Shown here piece after piece: positions 1 through 7,830 of a stretch of 8,839 nucleotides of DNA (positions are counted from its first letter, which is position 1; each line of letters opens with the position of its first letter). Below the pieces are notes generated by a model. It was not told where the DNA came from and ran no database searches. It worked only from the letters and a program-made list of their open reading frames with translations. The stretch lies in contig JBIQJZ010000161.1 in assembly GCA_044507115.1 (NCBI GenBank), positions 1 through 8,839 of the forward strand, read 5' to 3'. The DNA is from Chryseosolibacter sp044507115. GTDB taxonomy: Bacteria; Bacteroidota; Bacteroidia; Cytophagales; Cyclobacteriaceae. A program made the position numbers and the translations under genes.

Positions 1-1346
1 AGCGTAATCGCGACAATTGCACCGCTGATCTCCCTCATAGCAAGCTCCGTTGCCTCACGAGGTGAGAGATCGGTGTGTTCCAATTTTGCATGAACTGCCT
101 CAACAACGACGATTGCGTTGTCCACTACAATTCCAATCGCAAGAACGATCGCAAAAAGTGTAATAAGATTCAGGGAGAATCCCATCAGGTGCATGAAGAA
201 CAGCGTGCCGATGAGAGAAACCGGAATAGCAATAGCCGGAATAAGTGTCGACCGGAAGTCCTGCAGAAAGATATATACGACGAGCGACACCAATAGAAAG
301 GCCTCAATCAATGTCTTGACAACTTCCTGCACCGATGCATCGAGAAAGCGCGAAACATCGTAGCTAAACTTGTAATCCATGCCCGACAGAAACATCGATT
401 CCGCTATCTCTTGCATCCGGCTCTTGATCTCGGCAATAACATCACTCGCGTTAGATCCAGGAAGTTGTTTGATCATGATGGCAGCGGATGGTTGTCCGTT
501 CAATCTCGACTCCACATCAAAATACGTCGTGCTGAACTCGACATCCGCCACATCCCTGATACGCAGCAACTGTCCATCGCGTGTTGCGCTTATCGGAATA
601 TTCCGATACTGTTCCTCCGTTGTGTATCGCCCGGCATAGGTTACGACATATTGAAGCGATTGCCCTGACTTGTCCGAGCTTTCCCCCACCTTCCCCGGGG
701 CCGCTTCGACATTCCATTCTGCCAGCGCGCCGAGAATATCATTCGTTGATATATTATATGCGAGCATCCTGTCTGGCTTAAGCCATATCCGCATCGCATA
801 CTTCTTCGCGCCGAGCATTTCAGCATATCCGATACCATTGATACGTTTGAGTTCAGGAACGACGTTGATGTCCACGAAATTGTACAGAAAGACTTCGTCG
901 ACTTCCGGGTCCTCGCTGTAAATATTCAGGAACATGAGCATCGCGTTCTCCTCCTTCGCGATCTTCACGCCGTTACGCGTCACTTCAGGGGGAAGTTCAC
1001 CCATCACAGAGCCGACACGGTTTTGAACATTTACCGCGGCTACGTCGGGATCCGTGCCAATCTCAAAGATGATCTGAACGACACCTACACCGTCATTGCC
1101 GGCGTCCGACGACATGTACTTCATTCCCGGAACGCCGTTGATCGCCCGCTCCAGCGGCATGATAGCCGCGTTTGTTACTGTCTCGGCGTTAGCCCCCGTG
1201 TATTCGACCGTGACGTTTACTTCCGGTGGCGCGATACCTGGAAACTGAGCCATCGGGAGCTGAAAAAGCGCCAGGACTCCAATGAGTGTGATGATCAGTG
1301 ATATCACGATCGACAGCACTGGTCTTCGTATAAATCGTGTGACCAT
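1..1346 (-). CDS. RND efflux permease (HAE1/AcrB-like), N-terminal part
   Basis: Inner-membrane, proton-driven RND pump subunit that would export drugs or other amphiphiles together with the adaptor encoded just upstream. The reading frame opens with ATG at 1346 and stays open to the left edge, giving 448 residues of a protein usually about 1,030 to 1,060 long. The N-terminus MVTRFIRRPVLS followed by a hydrophobic helix (about 10-29) and PMAQFPGIAPPEV is typical of the AcrB/MexB family. The porter region follows, and then three helices (about 340-415) bring in TM4 with the proton-relay segment GIVVDNAIVVVE. Asp409 matches AcrB Asp407, but the next position is Asn410 where AcrB has Asp408. The start lies 2 bp after the adaptor stop codon, so the two are almost certainly cotranscribed. 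The C-terminal half is outside the window, and the exported substrate cannot be told from sequence. Confidence 0.96.
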   Translation of the reverse strand, partial: MVTRFIRRPVLSIVISLIITLIGVLALFQLPMAQFPGIAPPEVNVTVEYTGANAETVTNAAIMPLERAINGVPGMKYMSSDAGNDGVGVVQIIFEIGTDPDVAAVNVQNRVGSVMGELPPEVTRNGVKIAKEENAMLMFLNIYSEDPEVDEVFLYNFVDINVVPELKRINGIGYAEMLGAKKYAMRIWLKPDRMLAYNISTNDILGALAEWNVEAAPGKVGESSDKSGQSLQYVVTYAGRYTTEEQYRNIPISATRDGQLLRIRDVADVEFSTTYFDVESRLNGQPSAAIMIKQLPGSNASDVIAEIKSRMQEIAESMFLSGMDYKFSYDVSRFLDASVQEVVKTLIEAFLLVSLVVYIFLQDFRSTLIPAIAIPVSLIGTLFFMHLMGFSLNLITLFAIVLAIGIVVDNAIVVVEAVHAKLEHTDLSPREATELAMREISGAIVAIT

Positions 1347-1348
1347 GG

Positions 1349-2503
1349 CTATTGGATTTGCATCTCGGACTCTGAATTATGAAGATGCGCAAGCATCTCT
1401 CTTATCGGTTGCAAGTCCGGAGTGATAGACTGTCCGTCACTTACGCGCTGAATGCCCTCGTAGAGAATCCTGTCGCCGGGGGACAATCCGGAGGCGAGAA
1501 CATAGATATGCGTCAGGCGAAACCGCGGGACTACGCGTCGCATCCGCACAATGTTGTCATCGTCTACGATGTAAACAAAAGTCTTGTCCTGAATTTCAAA
1601 AGTTGATTTTTGAGGAACTATCAGCGCCTCCCGCACTGGCCGTCTTAGTCTGACCTTTCCGCTGGCACCGTGTTTAATGATACCTTGAGGATTGTCAAAA
1701 CGCGCGCGGAACGCAATGTTCCCGGTGTTGCCAATGGTTCCTTCGACTGTTTCAATCTTCCCTTCGAAAGGATAAATCCTACCATCGGCGAGGACTAATT
1801 CCACGATGTCTTCGCCCCGCTCTTCCCGCCCAAACACGTACTCCAAATACTCTCTTTCTGAAACATTGAAGTATGCGAACACCTGCGAGTTATCAGACAA
1901 TACTGTTAACAGATCTCCTTCCTGAATAAGGCTTCCCTGACGGTTTGGAAAGCGGTCAATGATTCCGTCAAAGGGAGCCCGGATGTCGGCGAAAGAGAGT
2001 CTCAAACGCGCAGACGCCTCCATCGCCCGAGCCTCCTCTACCTTGGCGAGAAATGCATCGTATTTGGATTGAGCGATGGCAAGCTCTGGCTCAGATACGA
2101 TCGATTCAGAAACCAACCTGCTCACATTCGCGAGATCAACTTCGGCCGCCTTCGCGTCAGCAATAGCGCTCTTAAGCATGGCGGTTGCTCGCGACAGTTC
2201 TTCGCGATACTCCTGCCCGTTGATGCTGAAGAGCAGCTGACCTTTCCTTACGGACTCCCCTTCATCAACGTAAATACGATCCAGATATCCCGATATCCTG
2301 GCGCGCAGTTCAATATTCCGAACGGAATGAACATTCGCAACATACTCAACGGTGTAAGACGTATCAGCCACGAGTGGATTGGTTACCGGAAACGTCTCCG
2401 TTGATACGCTCCCGACAAAGTCGTTTTTGCGACATGCAATCAAAAGAAAGAAGGTGGCTAAGAACCAATAACTGAATCTTCTCAAAGAGAGGAAAGAAAT
2501 CAT
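1349..2503 (-). CDS. RND efflux periplasmic adaptor (membrane fusion protein), lipoprotein
   Basis: AcrA/MexA-like adaptor that links an RND permease to an outer-membrane channel. From the ATG at 2503 it has 384 residues, normal for the family. A hydrophobic leader ends in the lipobox LIAC with Cys24 as the expected lipidated residue, so the protein is probably membrane-anchored in the periplasm. The first half of the lipoyl-like domain is seen around 62-100 (ARISGYLDRIYVDEGESVRK), then an Ala/Glu-rich alpha-helical hairpin (about 103-170), the second lipoyl half with IRAPFDGIIDR (174-184), and a beta-barrel plus membrane-proximal region to the end. The frame extends 8 codons further to a TTG at 2527. 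I prefer the ATG because it places the signal sequence at the N-terminus directly. Its stop lies 2 bp before the permease start. I see no convincing TAnnTTTG promoter in the 92 bp upstream. Confidence 0.95.
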   Translation of the reverse strand: MISFLSLRRFSYWFLATFFLLIACRKNDFVGSVSTETFPVTNPLVADTSYTVEYVANVHSVRNIELRARISGYLDRIYVDEGESVRKGQLLFSINGQEYREELSRATAMLKSAIADAKAAEVDLANVSRLVSESIVSEPELAIAQSKYDAFLAKVEEARAMEASARLRLSFADIRAPFDGIIDRFPNRQGSLIQEGDLLTVLSDNSQVFAYFNVSEREYLEYVFGREERGEDIVELVLADGRIYPFEGKIETVEGTIGNTGNIAFRARFDNPQGIIKHGASGKVRLRRPVREALIVPQKSTFEIQDKTFVYIVDDDNIVRMRRVVPRFRLTHIYVLASGLSPGDRILYEGIQRVSDGQSITPDLQPIREMLAHLHNSESEMQIQ

Positions 2504-2595
2504 GACATGATCTAGGTTAAGAAGCAAGAAATACCAAAAAAGAGATTACAGGCGATGCCGAGTGCGCAACGTCAGCTTACAATAAGAGGATGAAG

Positions 2596-2979
2596 TCAGA
2601 CTTCAGGTGGGGGAGAATTTATCTTGAAGGAGATGGAGTAAATCATCCTTTCATCCACCTCCAAAAAATCATCGCCGGCGACGCACGGAATAGCGTTGTC
2701 CGACAACAGGTGTTGTTGTTTTACAAAATAGACGCCACCAAAATCAAGAAAACACGGCTCGTCGTCGTTATCATCGTGCTCCTCAATCAGGTCGTCCAGT
2801 CCAAACAATCCCTCCATGATAAGCTCGACAATGCTTTCCATCTCATTGATGGAAAGGTCCTCGGGTACGCTATTCGGGTGCGGATCCGGAGGGTCGATGC
2901 TCAGGTTAAAGAAATGAAGTGCAAGGAGCAAGCTGAGCACGCGACAAAAGTGGCCATATATTGAGCTCGCAGAGTCCAT
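2596..2979 (-). CDS. Small conserved hypothetical protein (Bacteroidota type), possibly exported or membrane-anchored
   Basis: Function unknown. The 127-residue protein starts MDSASSIYGHFCRVLSLLLA, with one hydrophobic stretch at about 11-28 that could be a membrane anchor or a signal sequence. It is followed by a Pro/Asp segment (DPPDPHPN, 29-36), the block VPEDLSINEMESIVELI (38-54) and an acidic run around 66-74 (EEHDDNDDE). From memory, the block resembles a small uncharacterised family common in Bacteroidota, which supports this strand over a similar-length open frame on the other strand. The frame could extend upstream to 3078, but the ATG at 2979 sits just behind a perfect -7 promoter element at 2986-2993, so the shorter start is chosen. 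It lies 92 bp upstream of the efflux adaptor on the same strand. It may be an independent unit, and I infer no role in efflux. Confidence 0.72.
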   Translation of the reverse strand: MDSASSIYGHFCRVLSLLLALHFFNLSIDPPDPHPNSVPEDLSINEMESIVELIMEGLFGLDDLIEEHDDNDDEPCFLDFGGVYFVKQQHLLSDNAIPCVAGDDFLEVDERMIYSISFKINSPPPEV

Positions 2980-2985
2980 TACCTG

Positions 2986-2993
2986 CAAAATTA
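2986..2993 (-). promoter_or_regulatory. Bacteroidota-type -7 promoter element for the small protein
   Basis: Read on the minus strand this is TAATTTTG followed by C, a perfect match to the TAnnTTTG(Y) -7 consensus known for the Bacteroidota primary sigma factor. A TTG at 3017-3019 lies 23 bp upstream. The usual spacing to the -33 element is about 19-21 bp, so that half is imperfect. Only 6 bp separate the element from the ATG at 2979, so transcription would begin at or very near the start codon and give a leaderless or almost leaderless mRNA. Confidence 0.55.
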
Positions 2994-3089
2994 CAAGAAT
3001 TTCCTGAAAAAAGTAACAATACCCGAGGCGGCTCGCAACGCATACGCTACTCCCAGAGATGGCACTCGTAATCGGCACCGATTTTTTTG

Positions 3090-3097
3090 TAAATTTC
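3090..3097 (+). promoter_or_regulatory. Possible -7 promoter element for the DUF885 lipoprotein gene
   Basis: TAAATTTC matches the TAnnTTTG element in all but the last fixed base and lies 16 bp before the GTG start at 3114. There is no clear TTTG-type -33 element at the expected distance. The overlapping T-run (3082-3089, ending in G) offers a second reading with one mismatch, so the exact promoter is uncertain. It belongs to the 134-bp divergent intergenic region shared with the small protein gene. Confidence 0.3.
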
Positions 3098-3113
3098 CCG
3101 AAACATTTTCGCC

Positions 3114-4859
3114 GTGATCAGACTATTGCTAATTGCCCTACTCGTCCCATTCCTGTTCCTAAGCTGTAAACAGGCAAACCCCGACGCAGAATTTGATTCG
3201 TTCAAAGAATCATTTGTTGAAGACCTCTGGACTGTCTATCCGGAAAGAGCAAGTGCCGTCGGATATCACCGATACGACAGCGTTCTCACCGTACCTGACC
3301 AGCCCTATTTCGAAAATCAACTAGCGTTTGCTGAGGAAAAATTAGAAGCCCTTTCTCAGCTCGATTTCGCTGCGCTATCAGACCACAACAAGATCGACTA
3401 CCACCTGATAAAAAACTCTTTAGAAGGAACGCAATGGCGCCTCCGTACGGAAAGAGCGTGGGAGTGGACGCCCTCCATATACAACGTCTCACGCGTATTC
3501 GCGGACATGTTGATCAATGACTACGATGCACTTGAAACGCGACTGCGCAATATCGGCCGACGCTTAAAGTCAGTCCCTGCCTACTATGAGGCTGCAAAAA
3601 AGAACATCAGGAATCCGACCCTGGAACACACCAAGCTAGCTATTTCTCAGAATCGCGGAGGACTTTCCGTCTTCGAAGAAGACCTCAAGCGCGCAGTAGA
3701 GAAATCCAACCTGAGTGACATGGAGAAATCGGAGATTCTGCGAAACTCCCAACACGCGGTTGCTGCAATAAAGGGATTCGCGGAATGGCTGGAGAACCTG
3801 AAGCACGAGAACCCACGCAGCTTCCGACTGGGAGAGGGATTGTACCCGGCAAAGTTCGCGTTTCAAATCCAGTCGAACTATACCGTTGACGAAGTCTATG
3901 AGAAGGCTATAGCCCGGAAGGAAATGCTCCACGAAGAGATGTTCACACTTGCCAACCAGCTATGGTCAAAATACATGGGCAACGCTCCAAAGCCTTCAGA
4001 TCGCCTGGCCTTAATTAAGCAGGTAATCGACAAGATCTCACTGACGCATGTGTCGGCAGATTCATTTCAGCTAGCTATCGAAAAGCAGATCCCGGAGCTC
4101 GCCGCCTTTGTGTCGGAGAAAAACCTACTCCATATCGACTCGACGAAACCGCTCGTGGTGAGGAGAGAGCCTGCCTACATGGCTGGCGTGTCGGTCGCCT
4201 CTATTTCCGCCCCAGGACCTTATGACAAACAGGGAAATACTTACTACAACGTAAATAGTCTGGAAGGCTGGTCAGCTGAAAGAGCGGAGAGTTTCCTACG
4301 CGAATACAATCACTACGTGCTTCAGATCCTAAACATTCATGAGGCCATCCCCGGTCACTACGCCCAATTGGTCTACAGCAACCAGTCGCCAAGCATTATC
4401 AAGTCCATTCTTGGCAATGGTACAATGATCGAAGGGTGGGCGGTGTATACTGAGCTAATGATGCTGGAAAATGGCTATGGAAACGATGAGCCGGAACTTT
4501 GGCTCATGTATTACAAATGGAATCTCCGAACTGTCTGCAACGCAATTCTCGACATTAGCGTCCACACGAAGGGAATGACGGAGGAAGGAGCGCTGCATCT
4601 CTTAATCAACGAGGCGTTTCAACAAGAAGCGGAGGCCCGAGGAAAGTGGACGCGTGTTCAGGTCACCTCCGTCCAACTGTGTTCCTATTTCACAGGGTTT
4701 ACGGAAATATACGACCTCAGGGAAACGCTGAAATCAAAGCAAGGTACCGACTTCGACTTGCGATCCTTCCACGAGGAGTTCCTCAGCTACGGAGCTTCGC
4801 CTGTGAAGTATATTCGGAGTCTTATGCTTTCCGATGATGCAGAGTCCGACACAGAATGA
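3114..4859 (+). CDS. DUF885-family metallopeptidase-like lipoprotein
   Basis: 581-residue protein of the DUF885 family (PF05960), whose members carry a gluzincin-like zinc-binding motif and are mostly uncharacterised. The zinc site is visible as HEAIPGH, with His409, Glu410 and His415. The following block EGWAVYTE (440-447) probably supplies a third, glutamate ligand. The N-terminal block from about residue 33 (FVEDLWTVYPERASAVGYHRYD) is also typical of the family. A hydrophobic leader ends in FLSC with Cys18 as the likely lipidated cysteine, so the protein should be envelope-anchored. The start must be the GTG at 3114, because a stop lies in frame at 3090-3092 and no ATG occurs before the signal sequence. 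The gene is divergent from the small protein gene and 58 bp upstream of the beta-helix gene. Substrate is unknown. Peptidase activity is inferred from the motif. Confidence 0.93.
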   Translation: MIRLLLIALLVPFLFLSCKQANPDAEFDSFKESFVEDLWTVYPERASAVGYHRYDSVLTVPDQPYFENQLAFAEEKLEALSQLDFAALSDHNKIDYHLIKNSLEGTQWRLRTERAWEWTPSIYNVSRVFADMLINDYDALETRLRNIGRRLKSVPAYYEAAKKNIRNPTLEHTKLAISQNRGGLSVFEEDLKRAVEKSNLSDMEKSEILRNSQHAVAAIKGFAEWLENLKHENPRSFRLGEGLYPAKFAFQIQSNYTVDEVYEKAIARKEMLHEEMFTLANQLWSKYMGNAPKPSDRLALIKQVIDKISLTHVSADSFQLAIEKQIPELAAFVSEKNLLHIDSTKPLVVRREPAYMAGVSVASISAPGPYDKQGNTYYNVNSLEGWSAERAESFLREYNHYVLQILNIHEAIPGHYAQLVYSNQSPSIIKSILGNGTMIEGWAVYTELMMLENGYGNDEPELWLMYYKWNLRTVCNAILDISVHTKGMTEEGALHLLINEAFQQEAEARGKWTRVQVTSVQLCSYFTGFTEIYDLRETLKSKQGTDFDLRSFHEEFLSYGASPVKYIRSLMLSDDAESDTE

Positions 4860-4917
4860 ATACCTGCTCTATGAGGAGCATTCTATTGCCATATCGAGAA
4901 AACTGATCTGAATCACA

Positions 4918-6567
4918 ATGAAGTACATTTTCCTGCTACTGCTAACATTTGAAACGATACTCAGCGTAGCCCAGCAAAAAGACAGCGCGCTTCCGCAAAA
5001 TATCACAATAGCCGCTGGTAAGAAGACGCGGGTATATACAAGTGACAATGGAGAATTGCGGATAACCGTATCCAAGAAAGACCTGCGAAAATTCAAAACC
5101 AACGGGTGGATTAGCTATAGCGATCTCGGCGCGGCAGGCGACGGGAAGACCGATGACATCGATGCTATAGCAGCCACTCATGCGCTCGCCAATCAGCACG
5201 GTCTTTCGGTAAAATCGGATGCCGGCGCCACATACTATATCAGCGGGAAACGTCGCGTTGCATTCATCCAAACGGATACTGATTTCGGCACGTCTCACTT
5301 TATCATTGACGACACTGACGTCGAAGATCGAACCGCGCATGTCTTCCAGATCAGCTCGGTCTACGAACCATACGAACTTGAAGGAATCTCTTTCCTCCAT
5401 CAGAACCAAACGAAACTCAATGTAGCTCTGACAACCAAGGCTATCATCACGGTCACCAATTCAAACGTGAAGCGCTACATCCGCTATGGCCTGAATCAAA
5501 ATAACGGAACGTCACAAACGGACGTATTCATTTCTGACAAGGATGGCAACGTCGACGTAAACACTCCCATTATATGGGACTTCGACCAGATTACGGGGAT
5601 CACTGCGCGGCCTATCGACGACAACACGCTTACCATCACGGGAGGGCGCTTCACGACCATTGCCAATCGTGCTGAATCGAAGTACACCTATTACGCGAGA
5701 GGTATTGCGGTCAGACGTTCGAACGTCCTCATCAACGGGATTGAGCACTACGTCACCGGTGAAGGAGAACATGGCGCACCGTATACTGGCTTCATCAGTA
5801 TCAGCAATTGCGCCAATGTAGTTGTGCGGAATGCCGTATTAACTGGACACAAGACGTACAAAACCGTCGGCTCTGCTGGTCGTTCCGTGTCCATGGGGTC
5901 ATATGATATCGCAGCCAATCGCGCGCTTAATGTCTTATTTGTTAACTGTCGTCAAACTAATGATATCAACGACCGAACCTACTGGGGAATCATGGCATCC
6001 AATTTCTCCAAGAATCTAACCTACGACAGTTGCACCTTTTCAAGGTTCGACGCGCACATGGGCGTCGCCAACGCAACCATCCGGAACTCAACCATGGGAC
6101 ACCAGGGGATTCGAGCAATTGGTCGCGGAACCCTCACGATTGAGAACACTACAGTATACGGCCAGAGCCTGGTCCGCCTACGCTCAGACTACGGCAGCAC
6201 CTGGCAAGGGGAGTTCGTCATACGCAATTGCAAACTTGTAACCTCAAGAGCCAGTTCGATCAGTCCAGCCCTGATAGAAGGATCCTACTCCGGCAAGCAC
6301 AACTTCGGATACACCTGCTATATGCCGGAGCGAATAATTATCGAAGGATTACAAATTGACGACTCCGACCATCCTGACGAGTATCGGGGTGCTGCCATTT
6401 TATCGAACTTTAACCCGGCCATGACTGACGAGTCGTATCAGGAGGAGTTTCCCTACGTAAGAACCAGGGAAATCATCCTCCGAAACGTAACCACTGCCAG
6501 CGGAGTACCTCTACGGGTTAGCGACAATCCGTTTATGTTTAAAGACGTGATCGTGCGTAGCGAATAG
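4918..6567 (+). CDS. Secreted right-handed beta-helix (pectate-lyase-3-type) protein
   Basis: 549-residue protein predicted to be exported: residues 1-18 form a classical signal peptide (MKYIFLLLLTFETILSVA, with cleavage near the AQQ). The block YSDLGAAGDGKTDDIDAI (about 67-84) is the signature start of a pectate-lyase-3 / rhamnogalacturonase-like beta-helix domain. The remainder is rich in short strands with Asn and Thr/Ser turns (for example NVLFVNCRQTN, NATIRNSTMGHQG, GEFVIRNCKLV), as expected for successive coils of a parallel beta-helix. I see no type IX secretion C-terminal domain and no canonical GH28 NTD/DD/GHG/RIK set, so whether it is a lyase, a hydrolase or a non-catalytic binding protein is open. 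It follows the DUF885 gene by 58 bp without a clear terminator, which allows cotranscription. It is convergent with the catalase gene. Confidence 0.88.
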   Translation: MKYIFLLLLTFETILSVAQQKDSALPQNITIAAGKKTRVYTSDNGELRITVSKKDLRKFKTNGWISYSDLGAAGDGKTDDIDAIAATHALANQHGLSVKSDAGATYYISGKRRVAFIQTDTDFGTSHFIIDDTDVEDRTAHVFQISSVYEPYELEGISFLHQNQTKLNVALTTKAIITVTNSNVKRYIRYGLNQNNGTSQTDVFISDKDGNVDVNTPIIWDFDQITGITARPIDDNTLTITGGRFTTIANRAESKYTYYARGIAVRRSNVLINGIEHYVTGEGEHGAPYTGFISISNCANVVVRNAVLTGHKTYKTVGSAGRSVSMGSYDIAANRALNVLFVNCRQTNDINDRTYWGIMASNFSKNLTYDSCTFSRFDAHMGVANATIRNSTMGHQGIRAIGRGTLTIENTTVYGQSLVRLRSDYGSTWQGEFVIRNCKLVTSRASSISPALIEGSYSGKHNFGYTCYMPERIIIEGLQIDDSDHPDEYRGAAILSNFNPAMTDESYQEEFPYVRTREIILRNVTTASGVPLRVSDNPFMFKDVIVRSE

Positions 6568-6593
6568 ATCGTTTTTCAAGATCGGATCGTTCA

Positions 6594-7496
6594 CTACATC
6601 TCGACGCCTATCTTACGGGCGATATCCTTAAACATATCGGGATCGACATCAAAAGCGCCTGCAGCATTTACCTGCGGTTCTTCTTCTAGATCAGGAGCAG
6701 GAACACCATCGGGTGAGCCGAACACGACCTCTAGTGGTTCCCCGTCTTCCGGGTGCGGGCCATTGAAGATGATCCCCGCTTTCTGGTAATCTTCCATGCT
6801 GAACGTGTAGAGTCGCCGGTGCAAGCCTTGGTTTTCATACTTTCGGGTCTCCGGGAAGGCACTGTTTGAAAGGTCTGGCACGGGCACCAATTTCGTGACC
6901 TGTACACCCGTTAAATATTCAAGCGCACGGGCGTACGCAACAATGTGGACTCCGCCTCTTACCAGGAGATAACCAACCATCTCCCGTGCAGTGGGATCCG
7001 TCACCATTTCGTACACCCTCATCTTGTTTCCTCTCGCTCCGCATTCGAGGAAAAAATTGTGAAGAAGATCAAGTTTAAGGTTTCCGCTGCTGAAAACATG
7101 CTGACCAGTCCAAAAGTCACCCATCGAATCCATTGGGAGTGATGATTGACCCGACGCGATAAAGTGGCGGGTATTTCTGAAATCGGTGGCGTTCTTAAGC
7201 GGTCCGGGTTCCGGATCCATTCCTCGCTTCACGGTACCCGTTAGCAACAGATTGATGGTATACGACACGACTTCAATATGGCCGTACTCCTCTCCGGCAA
7301 TACTGGAGATGACGTCGTAGTATGGTCGAAGGCGATCACGCCCTCGAAAGTTAAAAGACTGGTAGGTGTAGTTCATGAGCGTTGACATCTCGCCGAACTT
7401 CCCACCCAGGAGTTCCTGGACAGCAGCTGCATCATTGGCAGAAGGATTCTTTGGCCTCGGTAGTTCAATCGGAAGCCGGTCCATTTTTAGTATCAT
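6594..7496 (-). CDS. Manganese catalase (non-heme, dimanganese)
   Basis: Cytoplasmic enzyme that dismutates hydrogen peroxide to water and oxygen at a dimanganese centre. From the ATG at 7496 it has 300 residues, close to the usual size. All five ligands of the family are present: Glu36 (GKFGEMSTLMNYTYQSFNFRG region), Glu70 and His73 (GEEYGHIE), Glu151 (FFLECGARGNK) and His184 (VRGGVHIVAYARALE). The first three fall at the same residue numbers as in the Thermus thermophilus enzyme. The N-terminus MILKMDRLPIELP also fits the family, which is why I prefer this start over an ATG at 7544 that would add 16 unrelated residues. The C-terminal tail contains the LEEEP segment. There is no signal peptide. 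It stands alone between two beta-helix genes, convergent with one across 26 bp. I see no OxyR-like or other operator that I can support. Confidence 0.96.
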   Translation of the reverse strand: MILKMDRLPIELPRPKNPSANDAAAVQELLGGKFGEMSTLMNYTYQSFNFRGRDRLRPYYDVISSIAGEEYGHIEVVSYTINLLLTGTVKRGMDPEPGPLKNATDFRNTRHFIASGQSSLPMDSMGDFWTGQHVFSSGNLKLDLLHNFFLECGARGNKMRVYEMVTDPTAREMVGYLLVRGGVHIVAYARALEYLTGVQVTKLVPVPDLSNSAFPETRKYENQGLHRRLYTFSMEDYQKAGIIFNGPHPEDGEPLEVVFGSPDGVPAPDLEEEPQVNAAGAFDVDPDMFKDIARKIGVEM

Positions 7497-7830
7497 GCTT
7501 TTTGGATTTAGTAGAACATGCAAGCACGCGGGTGGAAAAAGCATGTGCCGATGCGTTAGTGTGGCTGAGATAATAAGTCAGTTCAAATGGCGTCGCTATG
7601 ATGCATTGACTGCCATGCAGTTGATAATTCATGCGAGGGCATCGCCGGTTCACACAGCATTTGTTATACAAGAAGAATGTGGATTAGGCGCCCATCTGCG
7701 TGCCGTCGCTTAGCGCTCGAGCAGTATTAGGCGTCAAAGACTCTGGCCTATCAGCTCATTCGGCCGAAAAATGGATAAATACAAATATCTGCGCGTGGAG
7801 CTCCCTAGAAAAGATAGCCACTAATCTCAG
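7497..7830. other. 334-bp intergenic stretch without an assignable gene
   Basis: Lies between the catalase start and the stop codon of the right-hand beta-helix gene, both on the minus strand, so it should contain the catalase promoter and the 3' end of the neighbouring transcript. I found no tRNA and no hairpin with a T-run that reads as a terminator. No perfect TAnnTTTG element faces the catalase; the best is a 7-of-8 match (minus strand) around 7782-7789, far from the gene. Short open frames occur on both strands, but none is recognisable. A perfect GGAGCTCC palindrome is at 7797-7804. Confidence 0.5.

Noticed and set aside
2504..2595. Search for a TAnnTTTG promoter ahead of the efflux adaptor
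   Set aside because: Only poor matches were found (for example TATTTCTT on the minus strand), so no promoter is called.
2590..2964. Plus-strand open frame of 124 codons opposite the small protein gene
   Set aside because: It almost exactly mirrors the minus-strand gene, has no recognisable motif and no promoter. The minus-strand product carries the family-like VPEDLSINEMESIVE block.
4865..4880. Short inverted repeat (TGCTC ... GAGCA) after the DUF885 stop codon
   Set aside because: The stem is only five pairs and no T-run follows, so it does not qualify as an intrinsic terminator.
4942..5409. Minus-strand open frame of 155 codons inside the beta-helix gene
   Set aside because: It is antisense to a well-supported secreted protein with a signal peptide and domain motif, and its translation shows no known family feature.
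7497..7544. N-terminal extension of the catalase to the ATG at 7544
   Set aside because: The extra 16 residues do not resemble the family, whose members start within a few residues of the DRLPIELP-like segment.
7375..7713. Plus-strand open frame of 112 codons overlapping the catalase start and running into the gap
   Set aside because: Its first third is antisense to the conserved catalase N-terminus and the rest shows no recognisable family.
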